From NCBI RefSeq assembly GCF_900142185.1, contig NZ_FQZZ01000008.1, positions 114,749-178,748 on the forward strand: 64,000 nt of DNA, given 5' to 3'. A program made the position numbers and the translations under genes. Each line of letters opens with the position of its first letter. Within the stretch, counting starts at the first letter, position 1. A model generated the notes under the pieces. It did no database searches. It was not told the DNA's origin and saw only the letters and a list, made by a program, of their open reading frames with translations. Of the stretch, positions 53,336 through 62,646 are shown piece by piece. This stretch comes from Lutimaribacter pacificus (GTDB taxonomy: Bacteria; Pseudomonadota; Alphaproteobacteria; Rhodobacterales; Rhodobacteraceae).

Positions 53336-53911
53336 TCATGCCTCCTCAGCGACTTGGGCGCTTTCCTGCGGCGCGTCTTCGCGCTTGGGCAGGATGTCGG
53401 CGACCTTCTTGCCGCGGCGCTGCGCAACCGAGCGGGGCGACTGCTCTTGCTTGAGGCCGTCCAGCGTGGCGCGGATCATGTTGTAGGGGTTCTGCGACCC
53501 GACCGACTTGGCGACCACGTCCTGGATGCCCAGCATCTCGAACACGGCGCGCATCGGACCACCGGCGATGATACCGGTACCTTGCGGTGCGGTGCGCATG
53601 ACCACCTTGCCGGCGCCCCAGCGGCCCTGCACGTCGTGATGCAGCGTCCGGCCTTCGCGCAGCGGCACGCGGATCATCTGGCGCTTGGCCTGTTCGGTCG
53701 CCTTGCGGATGGCTTCGGGCACTTCTTTCGCCTTGCCCTTGCCAAAGCCCACGCGGCCTTTCTGGTCGCCCACGACCACCAGGGCTGCAAAGCCGAAACG
53801 CTTACCACCCTTGACGGTCTTGGATACGCGGTTGATCGCTACGAGACGATCGGCGAATTCCGGTGCTTCGTCGCGGTCGCGACGGTCGCGGCGGTTGTCT
53901 TCTCTTGCCAT
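53336..53911 (-). CDS. rpsE: 30S ribosomal protein S5
   Basis: The 191-residue protein has the S5 double-stranded-RNA-binding fold ([20 protein letters not shown]) and the C-terminal [20 protein letters not shown]. The C-terminal 20 residues are acidic ([17 protein letters not shown]). S5 lies at the mRNA entry and affects accuracy and spectinomycin binding. It is in the spc operon between rplR and rpmD. Confidence 0.97.
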   Translation of the reverse strand: MAREDNRRDRRDRDEAPEFADRLVAINRVSKTVKGGKRFGFAALVVVGDQKGRVGFGKGKAKEVPEAIRKATEQAKRQMIRVPLREGRTLHHDVQGRWGAGKVVMRTAPQGTGIIAGGPMRAVFEMLGIQDVVAKSVGSQNPYNMIRATLDGLKQEQSPRSVAQRRGKKVADILPKREDAPQESAQVAEEA

Positions 53912-53924
53912 ATCTGTCGTCTCC

Positions 53925-54284
53925 TTAGAACTTCAGGCCGCCTTCACGCGCAGCGTCGGCCAGAGCCTTCACCTTGCCGTGAAACAAAAAGCCGCCACGA
54001 TCGAAGTAGCACTCTTCGACACCAGCCTTCTTGGCGCGCTCGGCGATTGCCGCGCCCACCTTGGCCGCTGCCTCGACGTTGTTCTTGCCCGCAAGGCCCA
54101 GATCCTTCTCGAGCGAGGAGGCCGAGGCCAGGGTGCGGCCCTGAACGTCGTCGATCAGCTGCACGCTGATGTTCTTGTTGCTGCGATGAACGGACAGGCG
54201 CACGCGACCCGCGTTTGCCTTCCGCAATTTGTTCCGGACGCGCAGGCGGCGCTTCTGGAACAGGATTCGTTTGCTGTTTGCCAT
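53925..54284 (-). CDS. rplR: 50S ribosomal protein L18
   Basis: The 119-residue protein begins [20 protein letters not shown] and contains [17 protein letters not shown] and the C-terminal [20 protein letters not shown]. It binds 5S rRNA with L5 and L25. The ATG at 54284 is 11 bases after rplF. Confidence 0.96.
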   Translation of the reverse strand: MANSKRILFQKRRLRVRNKLRKANAGRVRLSVHRSNKNISVQLIDDVQGRTLASASSLEKDLGLAGKNNVEAAAKVGAAIAERAKKAGVEECYFDRGGFLFHGKVKALADAAREGGLKF

Positions 54285-54295
54285 CTGTCGCGTCC

Positions 54296-54829
54296 TTACT
54301 TCTTCTTGCCTTCCTTGCGGAAGATGTACTCGTCCTTGTACTTGATCCCCTTGCCCTTGTAGGGCTCGGGCGCACGCCATTCGCGGATATTGGCCGCGAC
54401 CTGGCCGACGAGCTGCGGGTCATCGCCTTCGATCACGATCTCGGTCTGCTTCGGGCAGGTCACGGTGACCCCCTGCGGCACGTCGAAATCGACATCGTGG
54501 CTGTAGCCGAGCGACAGTTTCAGGGTGTTGCCCTGCATCTGTGCACGATAGCCGACGCCGTTGATCTCAAGCTCTTTCTTGAAACCGTCGGTGACGCCCC
54601 TGACCATGTTGGCGACCATCGTGCGGCTCATGCCCCACTGCTGGCGCGCGCGCTTGGACTTGCCGCGCGGCGTGACCGTCACGGTGTTGTCCTCGATGGC
54701 GATGGTAACGTCATCGGTGGCGGTGAAGCTTTGCGTGGCCTTGGGGCCCTTCACCTCGATGGTCTGGCCGGACAGGGTGGCGGTGACACCCGAGGGCAAC
54801 TCGACCGGTTTTTTCCCAATACGAGACAT
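54296..54829 (-). CDS. rplF: 50S ribosomal protein L6
   Basis: The 177-residue protein begins [20 protein letters not shown] and has the duplicated RNA-binding fold and the C-terminal [20 protein letters not shown]. It sits near the factor-binding site. The ATG at 54829 follows AGGAGG-like sequence within the gap to rpsH. Confidence 0.97.
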   Translation of the reverse strand: MSRIGKKPVELPSGVTATLSGQTIEVKGPKATQSFTATDDVTIAIEDNTVTVTPRGKSKRARQQWGMSRTMVANMVRGVTDGFKKELEINGVGYRAQMQGNTLKLSLGYSHDVDFDVPQGVTVTCPKQTEIVIEGDDPQLVGQVAANIREWRAPEPYKGKGIKYKDEYIFRKEGKKK

Positions 54830-54839
54830 TTGCTCCTCC

Positions 54840-55232
54840 TTAGAACACCGTGCAGATGACCTCGCCGCCGACATTGGCAGCGCGGGCATTTGCGTCCGAC
54901 ATCACGCCCTTGGGCGTGCTGACAATCGACACGCCGAGGCCCTGACGGACCTGCGGGATGTCCTTGACACCCATGTAAACGCGGCGGCCGGGCTTGGAGA
55001 CCCGCTTGAGCTCGCGAATGACGGGGGTGCCGTCGAAATACTTCAGGCTGATTTCCAGCGTCGGATGGCCGTTGGCATCCGTGCCGCTTTCATAGCCGCG
55101 GATGTAACCCTCGTCCGCCAGCACGTCCAGAACCCAGGCACGCAGCTTCGAGGCCGGCGTGGAAACGATGGACTTGCCGCGCATCTGCGCGTTGCGGATA
55201 CGGGTGAGCATATCGCCGATAGGATCGTTCAT
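54840..55232 (-). CDS. rpsH: 30S ribosomal protein S8
   Basis: The 130-residue protein begins [20 protein letters not shown] and ends with the signature [20 protein letters not shown]. It binds 16S rRNA helix 21 and in E. coli regulates the spc operon at rplE. It lies 13 bases after rpsN. Confidence 0.97.
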   Translation of the reverse strand: MNDPIGDMLTRIRNAQMRGKSIVSTPASKLRAWVLDVLADEGYIRGYESGTDANGHPTLEISLKYFDGTPVIRELKRVSKPGRRVYMGVKDIPQVRQGLGVSIVSTPKGVMSDANARAANVGGEVICTVF

Positions 55233-55245
55233 ATCACTCTCTCCC

Positions 55246-55551
55246 TTACCAGCTCGATTTCACCATGCCGGGAATCTGGCCGTGCGAGCCAAGCTCCCGC
55301 AGCATGATCCGGCTCACCTTGAGCTTACGGTAGTAAGCGTGGGGGCGGCCGGTCAGCTGGCAGCGGTTGTGCAGACGGGTGGGCGAGCTGTTGCGGGGCA
55401 GCCCGGCCAGCTTCAGGGAGGCGCGGAAACGCTCTTCCATCGGCTTGGACTCGTCCTTGATGACTTCTTTCAGCGCGGCGCGCTTTTCGGCGTATTTCGC
55501 GACGAGGCGCTGACGCTTCTTTTCGCGTTCGATCATTGCTTTCTTAGCCAT
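55246..55551 (-). CDS. rpsN: 30S ribosomal protein S14 (zinc-free form)
   Basis: The 101-residue protein is of the long, cysteine-free type: [20 protein letters not shown], then [20 protein letters not shown]. The C-x2-C zinc motif is absent. Proteins of this form are not zinc-dependent. It lies between rplE and rpsH in the spc operon. Confidence 0.96.
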   Translation of the reverse strand: MAKKAMIEREKKRQRLVAKYAEKRAALKEVIKDESKPMEERFRASLKLAGLPRNSSPTRLHNRCQLTGRPHAYYRKLKVSRIMLRELGSHGQIPGMVKSSW

Positions 55552-55570
55552 GTCTCTATCCTCTCCGCGA

Positions 55571-56134
55571 TTAGCTGTTGAAGGGCATGTTGAAATGCTT
55601 CAACAGCGCCTTTGCTTCCGCATCCGTGGGCGCGGTGGTGGCGATCACGATGTCCATGCCCCAGACCTCGTCGACCTGGTCGAAGTTGATCTCGGGGAAC
55701 ACGATGTGCTCCTTCATGCCCATGGCATAGTTGCCGCGGCCGTCGAAGGATTTGCCGGACACGCCGCGAAAGTCGCGGATACGCGGCATCGCGATGGTGA
55801 TCAGGCGGTCGAGGAATTCGTACATCCGGTCGCCGCGCAGGGTCACCTTGGCCCCCATCGGCATACCTTCACGAACGCGGAACCCTGCGATCGAGTTCTT
55901 GGCGGTGGTGATCAGGGCCTTCTGGCCGGCGATCATCGACAGGTCTTCCTGCGCCGATTTCGCCTTTTTCGAATCCTTCACAGCCTCGGCGCCACAGCCG
56001 ATGTTCAGAACGATCTTGTCCAGACGCGGGATCTGCATGTCGTTCTTGTAGCTGAACTCTTCCTTCAGCGCGGCGCGGATCTGATCCTTGTAAAGCGCCT
56101 TGAGGCGCGGAGTGTAGGTTGCCGTATCAAGCAT
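55571..56134 (-). CDS. rplE: 50S ribosomal protein L5
   Basis: The 187-residue protein begins [20 protein letters not shown] and has [35 protein letters not shown] and [19 protein letters not shown]. It binds 5S rRNA. Its start lies inside the 3' end of rplX (8-base overlap, 56127-56134), indicating coupled translation. Confidence 0.97.
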   Translation of the reverse strand: MLDTATYTPRLKALYKDQIRAALKEEFSYKNDMQIPRLDKIVLNIGCGAEAVKDSKKAKSAQEDLSMIAGQKALITTAKNSIAGFRVREGMPMGAKVTLRGDRMYEFLDRLITIAMPRIRDFRGVSGKSFDGRGNYAMGMKEHIVFPEINFDQVDEVWGMDIVIATTAPTDAEAKALLKHFNMPFNS

Positions 56135-56438
56135 CGATCACGTCCCCCGTGGTCTTGGCAAAACGGACCTTCTTGTCGCCTTCGAGCCTGAAGCCGACGC
56201 GGGTCGGTTTGCCGTTCTTGTCGACGATCGCCAGGTTCGACAGGTCGATCGGCATCGCCTTGGGCAGGCGGCCGCCCTGGCTGGTCTGGCTCTGGCGGGT
56301 GTGACGGATGGCCATGTTGATGCCATCGACAACGGCCTTGCCCGCCTTGGGGTCGACCGAGGTGACGGTGCCCTGCTTGCCCTTGTCCTTGCCGGACAGG
56401 ACAACAACCTTGTCACCGGATTTCAGTTTCGCAGCCAT
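56127..56438 (-). CDS. rplX: 50S ribosomal protein L24
   Basis: The 103-residue protein has the KOW domain [20 protein letters not shown] and the C-terminal [18 protein letters not shown] [15 protein letters not shown]. It starts 50S assembly. It begins one base after the rplN stop and overlaps rplE by 8 bases. Confidence 0.96.
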   Translation of the reverse strand: MAAKLKSGDKVVVLSGKDKGKQGTVTSVDPKAGKAVVDGINMAIRHTRQSQTSQGGRLPKAMPIDLSNLAIVDKNGKPTRVGFRLEGDKKVRFAKTTGDVIDA

Positions 56439-56439
56439 C

Positions 56440-56808
56440 TTACAGCACCTCCGGGGCGAGCGAGATGATCTTCATGAAGTTCTTGGCGCGCAGTTCGCGG
56501 ACGACCGGGCCGAAGATACGGGTGCCCACGGGCTCACCGTTGTTGTTGAGGATCACCGCGGCGTTGCGGTCAAAGCGGATTGCGGTGCCGTCTTCACGAC
56601 GGACTTCCTTGGCGGTGCGAACGACGACGGCCTTGCGCACGTCGCCCTTTTTCACACGGCCGCGCGGAATGGCTTCTTTCACCGAAACGACGATGATGTC
56701 GCCAACCGACGCATAGCGGCGGTGCGAACCGCCCAGAACCTTGATGCACTGCACCCGGCGCGCGCCGGAGTTGTCAGCAACATCCAGATTGGTCTGCATC
56801 TGGATCAT
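56440..56808 (-). CDS. rplN: 50S ribosomal protein L14
   Basis: The 122-residue protein begins [20 protein letters not shown] and contains [20 protein letters not shown] and [15 protein letters not shown]. It lies in the intersubunit face and binds RsfS. The 105-base gap to rpsQ upstream is longer than others in the operon and has no obvious feature. Confidence 0.97.
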   Translation of the reverse strand: MIQMQTNLDVADNSGARRVQCIKVLGGSHRRYASVGDIIVVSVKEAIPRGRVKKGDVRKAVVVRTAKEVRREDGTAIRFDRNAAVILNNNGEPVGTRIFGPVVRELRAKNFMKIISLAPEVL

Positions 56809-56913
56809 TGGGTTTCTCCCGACCTATGGGGGGCGTCATTGCCATATCCCCAGGGTTTCGTTCAAACCGGAAGGTATGTCCCGGAATGGTCGTGGCGCCC
56901 GAAGGCGCCGCGA

Positions 56914-57144
56914 TCAGCCTGTGACAACCTCCCAGCGTTTGGTCTTCGACTTCGGCGCACATTCCTGGATGCGGACGGTGTCACCGACGTTGAACTGGTT
57001 GTTCTCGTCATGCGCCCGGTACTTTTTCGACTTGCGAATGGTCTTTTTCAGAACCGGGTGGGTAAAGCGGCGTTCGACCAGGACCGTCACGGTCTGACTG
57101 TTCTGGTTCGCGGTCACGGTGCCTTGGAGAATACGTTTGGGCAT
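56914..57144 (-). CDS. rpsQ: 30S ribosomal protein S17
   Basis: The 76-residue OB-fold protein has [20 protein letters not shown] and [20 protein letters not shown]. It binds 16S rRNA in the lower body. It lies 12 bases after rpmC. Confidence 0.96.
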   Translation of the reverse strand: MPKRILQGTVTANQNSQTVTVLVERRFTHPVLKKTIRKSKKYRAHDENNQFNVGDTVRIQECAPKSKTKRWEVVTG

Positions 57145-57156
57145 CTGTCAGGCTCC

Positions 57157-57357
57157 TTACTCTGCCGCCGCTTGGGCTTTTTCGTTCAACACGGTCTTCA
57201 CGCGCGCGATATCGCGGCGCACCCGGCGCATACGGGCGGTGTTTTCCATCGCGCCGGTCGCCTGCTGGAAGCGCAGGTTGAAGGATTCTTTCTTCAGGCT
57301 GGTCAGCTCGTCACGCAGCTGATCCGGCGTCTTGTCACGCAGTTCGGTGGCGTTCAT
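57157..57357 (-). CDS. rpmC: 50S ribosomal protein L29
   Basis: The 66-residue helical protein [20 protein letters not shown] carries the conserved [20 protein letters not shown] and onward. In most bacteria it directly follows rplP. Here a bacterioferritin-like gene, a divergent oxygenase-like gene and a terminator separate them, so rpmC starts a separate transcription unit or is read from bfr. The 228-base gap 57358-57585 has a weak GC hairpin (57512-57538) and no gene. Confidence 0.95.
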   Translation of the reverse strand: MNATELRDKTPDQLRDELTSLKKESFNLRFQQATGAMENTARMRRVRRDIARVKTVLNEKAQAAAE

Positions 57358-57585
57358 CGCCTTGTTCCTTTCTCAACATCACCGGAGGGCCCGATGGGTC
57401 ACCCTGATTCCGGTGGAGTTCTGGTGAAGGCTGCGCAATACACGGGGTTTCCCGGGTTGGCAACCCCCGGCATCCGATTTCCTGCCATTGCGGCGCCGCG
57501 CGACGCAAGGACCGCGCCTGCACCGAGGCAGGACGCGGCCTGTTTCCGTTTCTGTCAGGGAAGGACATCCCTCGTCACGGGGGCC

Positions 57586-58071
57586 TCAGCCCTCATCGTC
57601 TTCGCCGGCAGACATGTATTTCGATGCGTAACGCTCTTCACCAAGCCGGTCGATCAGGCCAAGCTGCTGGTCGAGCCAGTTCGCATGGCCGACCTCGTCG
57701 ATGGCGATTTCCTCGAACAGCGCCCTGGAGGCCAGGTCGTTCGCCTCGTAGGCGTCCTTGGAGGCCTTGGTGTAGAAGGCGACAGCCTCCTTTTCATCGT
57801 CGAGGTCCGACTGGAACATGCCGGTCAGGGATTTGGCGATCTTCGGTGTATTGGCAAAGGCCATTTCCGGCTCGCCGCCGAGATCGAAAATCCGCTCGAG
57901 AAACCGGTTCGAATGCACGGTCTCCTCGGCGAACTCCTCGCGCATCTTCGCGGCCAGCCTGTCGATCCCCCAGTCATCCAGAACATGCGCGTGCAGTTGA
58001 TACTGGTGCGCCGCGGTCAGCTCCATCTGGAGGGCAGTGTTGAGGTGTTTGAGGACAGTTTCATTAGCCAT
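57586..58071 (-). CDS. Bacterioferritin-like ferroxidase lacking the haem-ligand Met
   Basis: The 161-residue four-helix protein matches bacterioferritin in length and diiron ligands: Glu17, Glu50, His53, Glu93, Glu126 and His129 align with E. coli Glu18, Glu51, His54, Glu94, Glu127 and His130. The residue equivalent to Met52, which binds the bridging haem, is Thr51. It may therefore store iron without haem, or its partner subunit may supply it. The ATG at 58071 follows AAAGGAGG. It lies inside the ribosomal cluster, divergent from the oxygenase-like gene. Confidence 0.85.
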   Translation of the reverse strand: MANETVLKHLNTALQMELTAAHQYQLHAHVLDDWGIDRLAAKMREEFAEETVHSNRFLERIFDLGGEPEMAFANTPKIAKSLTGMFQSDLDDEKEAVAFYTKASKDAYEANDLASRALFEEIAIDEVGHANWLDQQLGLIDRLGEERYASKYMSAGEDDEG

Positions 58072-58092
58072 TCCGGCCTCCTTTTTATAACC

Positions 58093-58108
58093 ATTCTAAT
58101 ATAGGAAT
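58093..58108 (-). promoter_or_regulatory. Operator-like inverted repeat upstream of the bacterioferritin-like gene
   Basis: ATTCTAAT (58093-58100) and ATAGGAAT (58101-58108) form a dyad matching at 6 of 8 positions; the minus-strand TATATT within it could be a -10 box. The region 58081-58140 is markedly AT-rich. Position suits an iron- or redox-responsive regulator, which is inference; the arms are imperfect. Confidence 0.35.
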
Positions 58109-58212
58109 TACCCGATATGATAGCCACCCTGCCCGGCACTTTTTTATGGTCTTTCCAGTGTAATAACGCCATAACTTCCGCCTGCGTTCCAGTTTTGATT
58201 CAGCGGGCTCAC

Positions 58213-58833
58213 ATGGCACAGATCGACTCCCTCTTCGTCACCCGCCTGTACCGGGCATCGCTCAACGATCACGGCCCCGGCGTCGATCCGCAGGAACTGG
58301 CCGCGTCGTGCTATTCCATCGCCGAGGATGACGAGGCGGGCCAGGACTGGTGCGAGGCGAACGGCTATCCCGGCTATACCTCCTACGCCTCGCTGACCGA
58401 CCTGCCCTGGCGCTTTCCGGTCTTCGCCGACATCGTGACCGCGCTGGATGCGCATGTGGCGGATTTTGCCGAAGACCTGGAATTCGACCTGGGCGACGGC
58501 AAGCTGGTGCTTGAGGATCTGTGGATCAACATCCTGCCCGAGGGCGGAATGCACGCCAGCCACATCCACCCGCATTCGGTGATCTCGGGCACAACCTACG
58601 TGCAGATGCCCGACGGCGCCTCGGCGCTGAAACTGGAAGACCCGCGTTCCGCCCGGATGATGGCCGCCCCCACCCGCCGCAAGGGCGCGCGACGCGAATT
58701 GCAGCCCTTCGTCTACGTCAAACCGGCGGTGGGCGACGTGCTGCTGTGGGAAAGCTGGCTGCGCCACGAAGTGCCGATGAACATGGCCGGGGACGAGCGC
58801 ATCTCGGTGAGTTTCAATTACAAGTGGGAGTGA
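58213..58833 (+). CDS. Putative 2OG-Fe(II) oxygenase (TIGR02466-type)
   Basis: The 206-residue protein has the double-stranded-beta-helix iron-oxygenase pattern: LWINILPEGGMHASHIHPHS with an H-x-H-type metal site, SGTTYVQMPDGASALKLEDP, then VGDVLLWESWLRHEVPMNMA (distal His) and ERISVSFNYKW (Arg for 2-oxoglutarate). I recall this group as TIGR02466. Substrate unknown. It is the only plus-strand gene inside the ribosomal cluster. The ATG at 58213 follows a modest site; GTG/ATG codons further upstream are in the promoter region. Confidence 0.75.
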   Translation: MAQIDSLFVTRLYRASLNDHGPGVDPQELAASCYSIAEDDEAGQDWCEANGYPGYTSYASLTDLPWRFPVFADIVTALDAHVADFAEDLEFDLGDGKLVLEDLWINILPEGGMHASHIHPHSVISGTTYVQMPDGASALKLEDPRSARMMAAPTRRKGARRELQPFVYVKPAVGDVLLWESWLRHEVPMNMAGDERISVSFNYKWE

Positions 58834-58864
58834 CGGGGGGCGACCCGCCTACCCTTGCTCCTGC

Positions 58865-58906
58865 AAAAAAGAAAAACCCCGCCGGTTTCCCGACGGGGGT
58901 TTCTTT
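58865..58906. terminator. Bidirectional intrinsic terminator between the oxygenase gene and rplP
   Basis: A stem built from AACCCCGCCGG and CCGACGGGGGTT (one mismatch), with loop TTTC, is flanked by A6GA5 on the left and TTTCTTTT on the right. It therefore has a U-tract for transcripts in both directions. It ends the oxygenase transcript (plus) and the rpsJ-to-rplP transcript (minus). Confidence 0.85.
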
Positions 58907-58941
58907 TGGTTTCATGGGGCGGGGTTTCCCCCGCCGCACGA

Positions 58942-59355
58942 TTACCAGTCTTCGCGGACCACGATCCGGCTCTTGATCGGCAGCTTCATCGCGGCGAGGC
59001 GCAGGGCCTCGCGGGCGATCTCTTCGTTCACGCCGTCGATCTCGAACATCACGCGGCCGGGCTTGACCTTGCAGGCCCAGTAATCGACCGAACCCTTACC
59101 CTTACCCATCCGAACCTCGGTGGGTTTCGACGTCACGGGCGTATCGGGGAAGATACGGATCCAGACGCGGCCCTGGCGCTTCATGTGGCGGGTCATCGCG
59201 CGGCGTGCCGCCTCGATCTGACGCGCGGTGATGCGCTCGGGCTGGACGGCCTTGAGGCCATAGGTTCCGAAGTTCAGGTCAGACCCGCCCTTGGCTTCGC
59301 CATGGATACGGCCCTTGTGCATCTTGCGGAATTTAGTGCGCTTTGGTTGAAGCAT
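58942..59355 (-). CDS. rplP: 50S ribosomal protein L16
   Basis: The 137-residue protein begins [20 protein letters not shown] and has [20 protein letters not shown] and [20 protein letters not shown]. It lies at the A-site side of the 50S. It is the last gene before the bidirectional terminator, so it ends the S10 transcription unit here. Confidence 0.97.
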   Translation of the reverse strand: MLQPKRTKFRKMHKGRIHGEAKGGSDLNFGTYGLKAVQPERITARQIEAARRAMTRHMKRQGRVWIRIFPDTPVTSKPTEVRMGKGKGSVDYWACKVKPGRVMFEIDGVNEEIAREALRLAAMKLPIKSRIVVREDW

Positions 59356-59367
59356 TGTCTTCTCTCC

Positions 59368-60075
59368 TTAGCGGCGGCCGCCGGCGCCACGGGGCGCGGG
59401 ACCATCCTGGAGTTCCTGCTGACGGCGATCGCGGGCACTGGGATCGTGCTCCATGATCTCGCCTTTGAAGATCCAGACCTTGATGCCGATGATGCCATAG
59501 GGCGTAGACGCCTCGGCCAGGGCATAGTCGATATCGGCGCGCAGGGTGTGCAGCGGCACACGGCCTTCGCGATACCACTCGGTCCGTGCGATTTCGGCAC
59601 CGCCCAGACGGCCGGCGACGTTCACCCGGATGCCCAGGGCGCCCATGCGCATGGCGTTCTGCACCGACCGCTTCATCGCGCGGCGGAAGCTGACCCGGCG
59701 TTCCAGCTGCTGGGCGATCGATTCCGCCACCAGCTGCGCGTCAAGCTCGGGCTTGCGCACTTCGACGATGTTGAGGTGCAGTTCGCTGTCGGTCATGGCC
59801 GACAGTTTCTTGCGCAGAACCTCGATATCGGCGCCTTTCTTGCCGATGATGACACCGGGACGTGCGGTGTGGATCGTCACGCGGCACTTCTTGTGCGGAC
59901 GTTCGATGATCACGCGGGCCACGCCGGCCTGCTTGCACTCTTCCTTGATGAACTCGCGGATCTTGACGTCTTCCAGCAGAAGATCGCCGAAATCCTTGGT
60001 GTCGGCGTACCAGCGGCTGTCCCAGGTGCGGTTGACCTGAAGGCGCATACCGACCGGATTTACTTTATGACCCAT
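59368..60075 (-). CDS. rpsC: 30S ribosomal protein S3
   Basis: The 235-residue protein has the N-terminal [20 protein letters not shown], the KH domain ([20 protein letters not shown]) and the C-terminal [20 protein letters not shown]. The C-terminal tail [18 protein letters not shown] is basic and Gly-rich. Its ATG overlaps the rplV stop by one base. Confidence 0.97.
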   Translation of the reverse strand: MGHKVNPVGMRLQVNRTWDSRWYADTKDFGDLLLEDVKIREFIKEECKQAGVARVIIERPHKKCRVTIHTARPGVIIGKKGADIEVLRKKLSAMTDSELHLNIVEVRKPELDAQLVAESIAQQLERRVSFRRAMKRSVQNAMRMGALGIRVNVAGRLGGAEIARTEWYREGRVPLHTLRADIDYALAEASTPYGIIGIKVWIFKGEIMEHDPSARDRRQQELQDGPAPRGAGGRR

Positions 60076-60455
60076 TAGGCTTGCTCCTCAACTTGACGCA
60101 CCGTGATGGTGAGTTCCGAGAACGGCTTCATGATCTTGCCGAACCGGCCACGTGCCCGCGGACGGCCACGCTTCATCACGAGGTTCTTGCCCACATAGGC
60201 CTCGGCGACGATCAGCTCGTCGACGTCCAGGTTGTGGTTGTTCTCGGCGTTGGCGATTGCGGACTGAAGGCATTTCTTCACGTCCACGGCGATCCGCTTT
60301 TTCGAGAAGGTCAGGTCGTTCAACGCCTTGTCGACCTTCTTGCCACGGATCATCGCGGCGACGAGGTTCAGTTTCTGCGGGCTGGTGCGAAGCATACGGA
60401 CCTTGGCCATCGCTTCGTTTTCTGCCACGCGGCGGGGGTTTTTTGCCTTGCCCAT
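60075..60455 (-). CDS. rplV: 50S ribosomal protein L22
   Basis: The 126-residue protein carries [40 protein letters not shown] and the tunnel hairpin region [21 protein letters not shown]22 lines the exit tunnel near the erythromycin site. It lies 3 bases after rpsS. Confidence 0.97.
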   Translation of the reverse strand: MGKAKNPRRVAENEAMAKVRMLRTSPQKLNLVAAMIRGKKVDKALNDLTFSKKRIAVDVKKCLQSAIANAENNHNLDVDELIVAEAYVGKNLVMKRGRPRARGRFGKIMKPFSELTITVRQVEEQA

Positions 60456-60458
60456 GAC

Positions 60459-60737
60459 TTACTTCCGCTTCGCTTTCTTGTCGGCCGCGTGACCATAGTA
60501 GGTCCGCGTCGGCGAATACTCACCGAACTTCTGGCCGATCATGTCTTCGGATACGTTCACCGGAACGTGCTTGTGGCCGTTATAGACGCCGAACGTCAGG
60601 CCCACGAACTGGGGCAGGATCGTCGAGCGGCGCGACCAGATCTTGATGACTTCGTTGCGGCCGCTTTCGCGTGCTGCCTCGGCCTTTTTCAGGACGTAAG
60701 CATCGACGAACGGGCCCTTCCAAACAGAGCGAGACAT
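60459..60737 (-). CDS. rpsS: 30S ribosomal protein S19
   Basis: The 92-residue protein [20 protein letters not shown] has [19 protein letters not shown] and [20 protein letters not shown]. It binds 16S rRNA in the head with S13. Three bases separate it from rplB. Confidence 0.97.
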   Translation of the reverse strand: MSRSVWKGPFVDAYVLKKAEAARESGRNEVIKIWSRRSTILPQFVGLTFGVYNGHKHVPVNVSEDMIGQKFGEYSPTRTYYGHAADKKAKRK

Positions 60738-60740
60738 ATG

Positions 60741-61583
60741 TTAGCGCCCCTTCTTCTTGGCGTGCCGCGAGCGGATGATCAGCTTCGAGGACGCTTTGTT
60801 CTTGTTGCGGGTGCGTGCACCCTTGGTCGGCTTGCCCCAGGGCGTCACCGGGTGACGACCACCCGAGGTCCGGCCCTCACCACCGCCGTGGGGGTGGTCG
60901 ATGGGGTTCATGACCACGCCGCGGACGCTGGGGCGGATGCCCTTGTGGCGCATGCGGCCGGCCTTGCCGTAGTTCTGGTTGCTGTTGTCGGGGTTCGACA
61001 CGGCACCGACGGTGGCCATGCATTCCTGGCGCACCATCCGCAGCTCGCCCGAGGACAGGCGGATCTGCGCATAGCCGCCATCGCGGCCGACGAACTGGGC
61101 ATAGGTGCCCGCGGCGCGTGCGATCTGGCCGCCCTTGCCGGGCTTCAGCTCGATATTGTGGACGATCGTACCGATCGGCATCCCCGAGAACGGCATCGCG
61201 TTGCCGGGCTTGATGTCCACCTTGGCGCCGGCCACGACCTTGTCGCCCACAGCCAGACGCTGCGGTGCCAGGATATAGGCCTGTTCGCCATCTTCATATT
61301 TGATCAGCGCGATAAAGGCGGTCCGGTTCGGGTCGTATTCGATCCGTTCGACGGTGGCCGCCACATCGAATTTGGTGCGTTTGAAATCGACGATCCGGTA
61401 GAGGCGTTTCGCCCCGCCCCCGCGACGACGCGAGGTAATCCGCCCGGTGTTGTTGCGGCCGCCCGATTTCGTCAGACCCTCGGTGAGGGATTTGACGGGA
61501 CGTCCTTTCCACAGCTCCGAACGGTCGATCAGCACCAGCCCGCGCTGGCCCGGCGTCGTCGGCTTGTACGACTTGAGTGCCAT
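60741..61583 (-). CDS. rplB: 50S ribosomal protein L2
   Basis: The 280-residue protein has [20 protein letters not shown] and the conserved [24 protein letters not shown] [20 protein letters not shown] with [20 protein letters not shown], including the His implicated in peptidyl transfer. Length is normal. The 152-base gap to rplW upstream contains a perfect 28-base palindrome. Confidence 0.97.
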   Translation of the reverse strand: MALKSYKPTTPGQRGLVLIDRSELWKGRPVKSLTEGLTKSGGRNNTGRITSRRRGGGAKRLYRIVDFKRTKFDVAATVERIEYDPNRTAFIALIKYEDGEQAYILAPQRLAVGDKVVAGAKVDIKPGNAMPFSGMPIGTIVHNIELKPGKGGQIARAAGTYAQFVGRDGGYAQIRLSSGELRMVRQECMATVGAVSNPDNSNQNYGKAGRMRHKGIRPSVRGVVMNPIDHPHGGGEGRTSGGRHPVTPWGKPTKGARTRNKNKASSKLIIRSRHAKKKGR

Positions 61584-61689
61584 GCTTTCTGTCTTCCGTT
61601 AGCAAACGGCGAGGCTTGCCCCGCCTATGTTGATAGCCCCCCGCAGGTGGCCGATGATATAGGGCCCCGAAGGTCCCCGGTTCAAACGA

Positions 61690-61717
61690 CCATGGCCCCG
61701 GTGCACCGGGGCCATGG
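61690..61717 (-). terminator. Perfect 28-base palindrome between rplW and rplB
   Basis: CCATGGCCCCGGTG (61690-61703) is followed by its exact reverse complement CACCGGGGCCATGG (61704-61717). As RNA it forms a long GC hairpin with a minimal loop 18 bases after the rplW stop. On the minus strand the tail is TCGTTTG, a poor U-tract, so it may attenuate rather than terminate, or protect an RNA end. Confidence 0.6.
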
Positions 61718-61735
61718 AAGATTCGTGGCTTCCTA

Positions 61736-62032
61736 TCAGAGACCGGTGGTCACGTCGATAGTGTTTCCCTCTTCAAGGGTCACATACGCCTTCTTCACGT
61801 CCTTCCGCTTGCCCATCTGGCCGCGGAAACGCTTGACCTTGCCCTTGGTGATCGTGGTGTTGACCGCCTTGACCTTCACACCGAAGAGGCTTTCGACGGC
61901 CTCCTTGATCTGGGGTTTGGACGAGTCGATCGCCACCTCGAACACCACCGCGCCGTTCTCCGAGGCCATCGTCGACTTCTCGGTGATGATCGGCTTGCGG
62001 ATCACGTCGTAATGTTCTGCCTTCGCGCTCAT
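61736..62032 (-). CDS. rplW: 50S ribosomal protein L23
   Basis: The 98-residue protein has [40 protein letters not shown] and the C-terminal [21 protein letters not shown]23 is the docking site for trigger factor and SRP at the tunnel exit. It overlaps rplD by 4 bases. Confidence 0.97.
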   Translation of the reverse strand: MSAKAEHYDVIRKPIITEKSTMASENGAVVFEVAIDSSKPQIKEAVESLFGVKVKAVNTTITKGKVKRFRGQMGKRKDVKKAYVTLEEGNTIDVTTGL

Positions 62033-62646
62033 TTCAGACGAGCCTCCAGTGCTTCGACACCCGCCTTGGTGATCACCAGGGTGTCACGCTTGAGGATGTC
62101 ATAAACGTTTGCGCCCATCGACGGCAGAACGTCCAGACCTTCGATGTTGCGGGCAGCGCGGGCAAAGCCCTCGTTCACCTGAGCACCATCGATGATCAGC
62201 GCCCGCTTCCAGCCCAGGTTCTTGACCTGCTTGGCCAGGGCGGCGGTCTTGCCATCGCTTTCGGCCGCGTCGATCACGACCAGTTCGCCCGCCTTGGCCT
62301 TGGCCGACAGCGCATGGCGCAGGCCGAGCTTGCGGAACTTCTTGGGCAGGTCATGGCCGTGGCTGCGCGGGGTCGGACCCTTGTAGATGCCACCCTTGCG
62401 GAAGATCGGCGCGTTGCGGTCGCCGTGGCGTGCGCCACCGGTGCCCTTCTGGCGATAGATCTTCTTGGTCGAGTAGCTGGTTTCCGACCGCGTTTTCACC
62501 TTGTGGGTGCCGGCCTGCGCGTTGTTGCGCTGCCAGCGGACGACACGGTGAAGGATGTCGGCGCGCGGCTCGAGCCCGAACAGGTCGTCGGACAGATCCA
62601 CGGACCCGGCCTTGCCGCCGTCCAGTTTGATCACGTCGAGTTTCAT
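62029..62646 (-). CDS. rplD: 50S ribosomal protein L4
   Basis: The 205-residue protein has [40 protein letters not shown] and the [20 protein letters not shown] hairpin reaching into the exit tunnel. In E. coli L4 autoregulates the S10 operon; no matching leader was identified here. It overlaps both rplW and rplC by 4 bases. Confidence 0.97.
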   Translation of the reverse strand: MKLDVIKLDGGKAGSVDLSDDLFGLEPRADILHRVVRWQRNNAQAGTHKVKTRSETSYSTKKIYRQKGTGGARHGDRNAPIFRKGGIYKGPTPRSHGHDLPKKFRKLGLRHALSAKAKAGELVVIDAAESDGKTAALAKQVKNLGWKRALIIDGAQVNEGFARAARNIEGLDVLPSMGANVYDILKRDTLVITKAGVEALEARLK

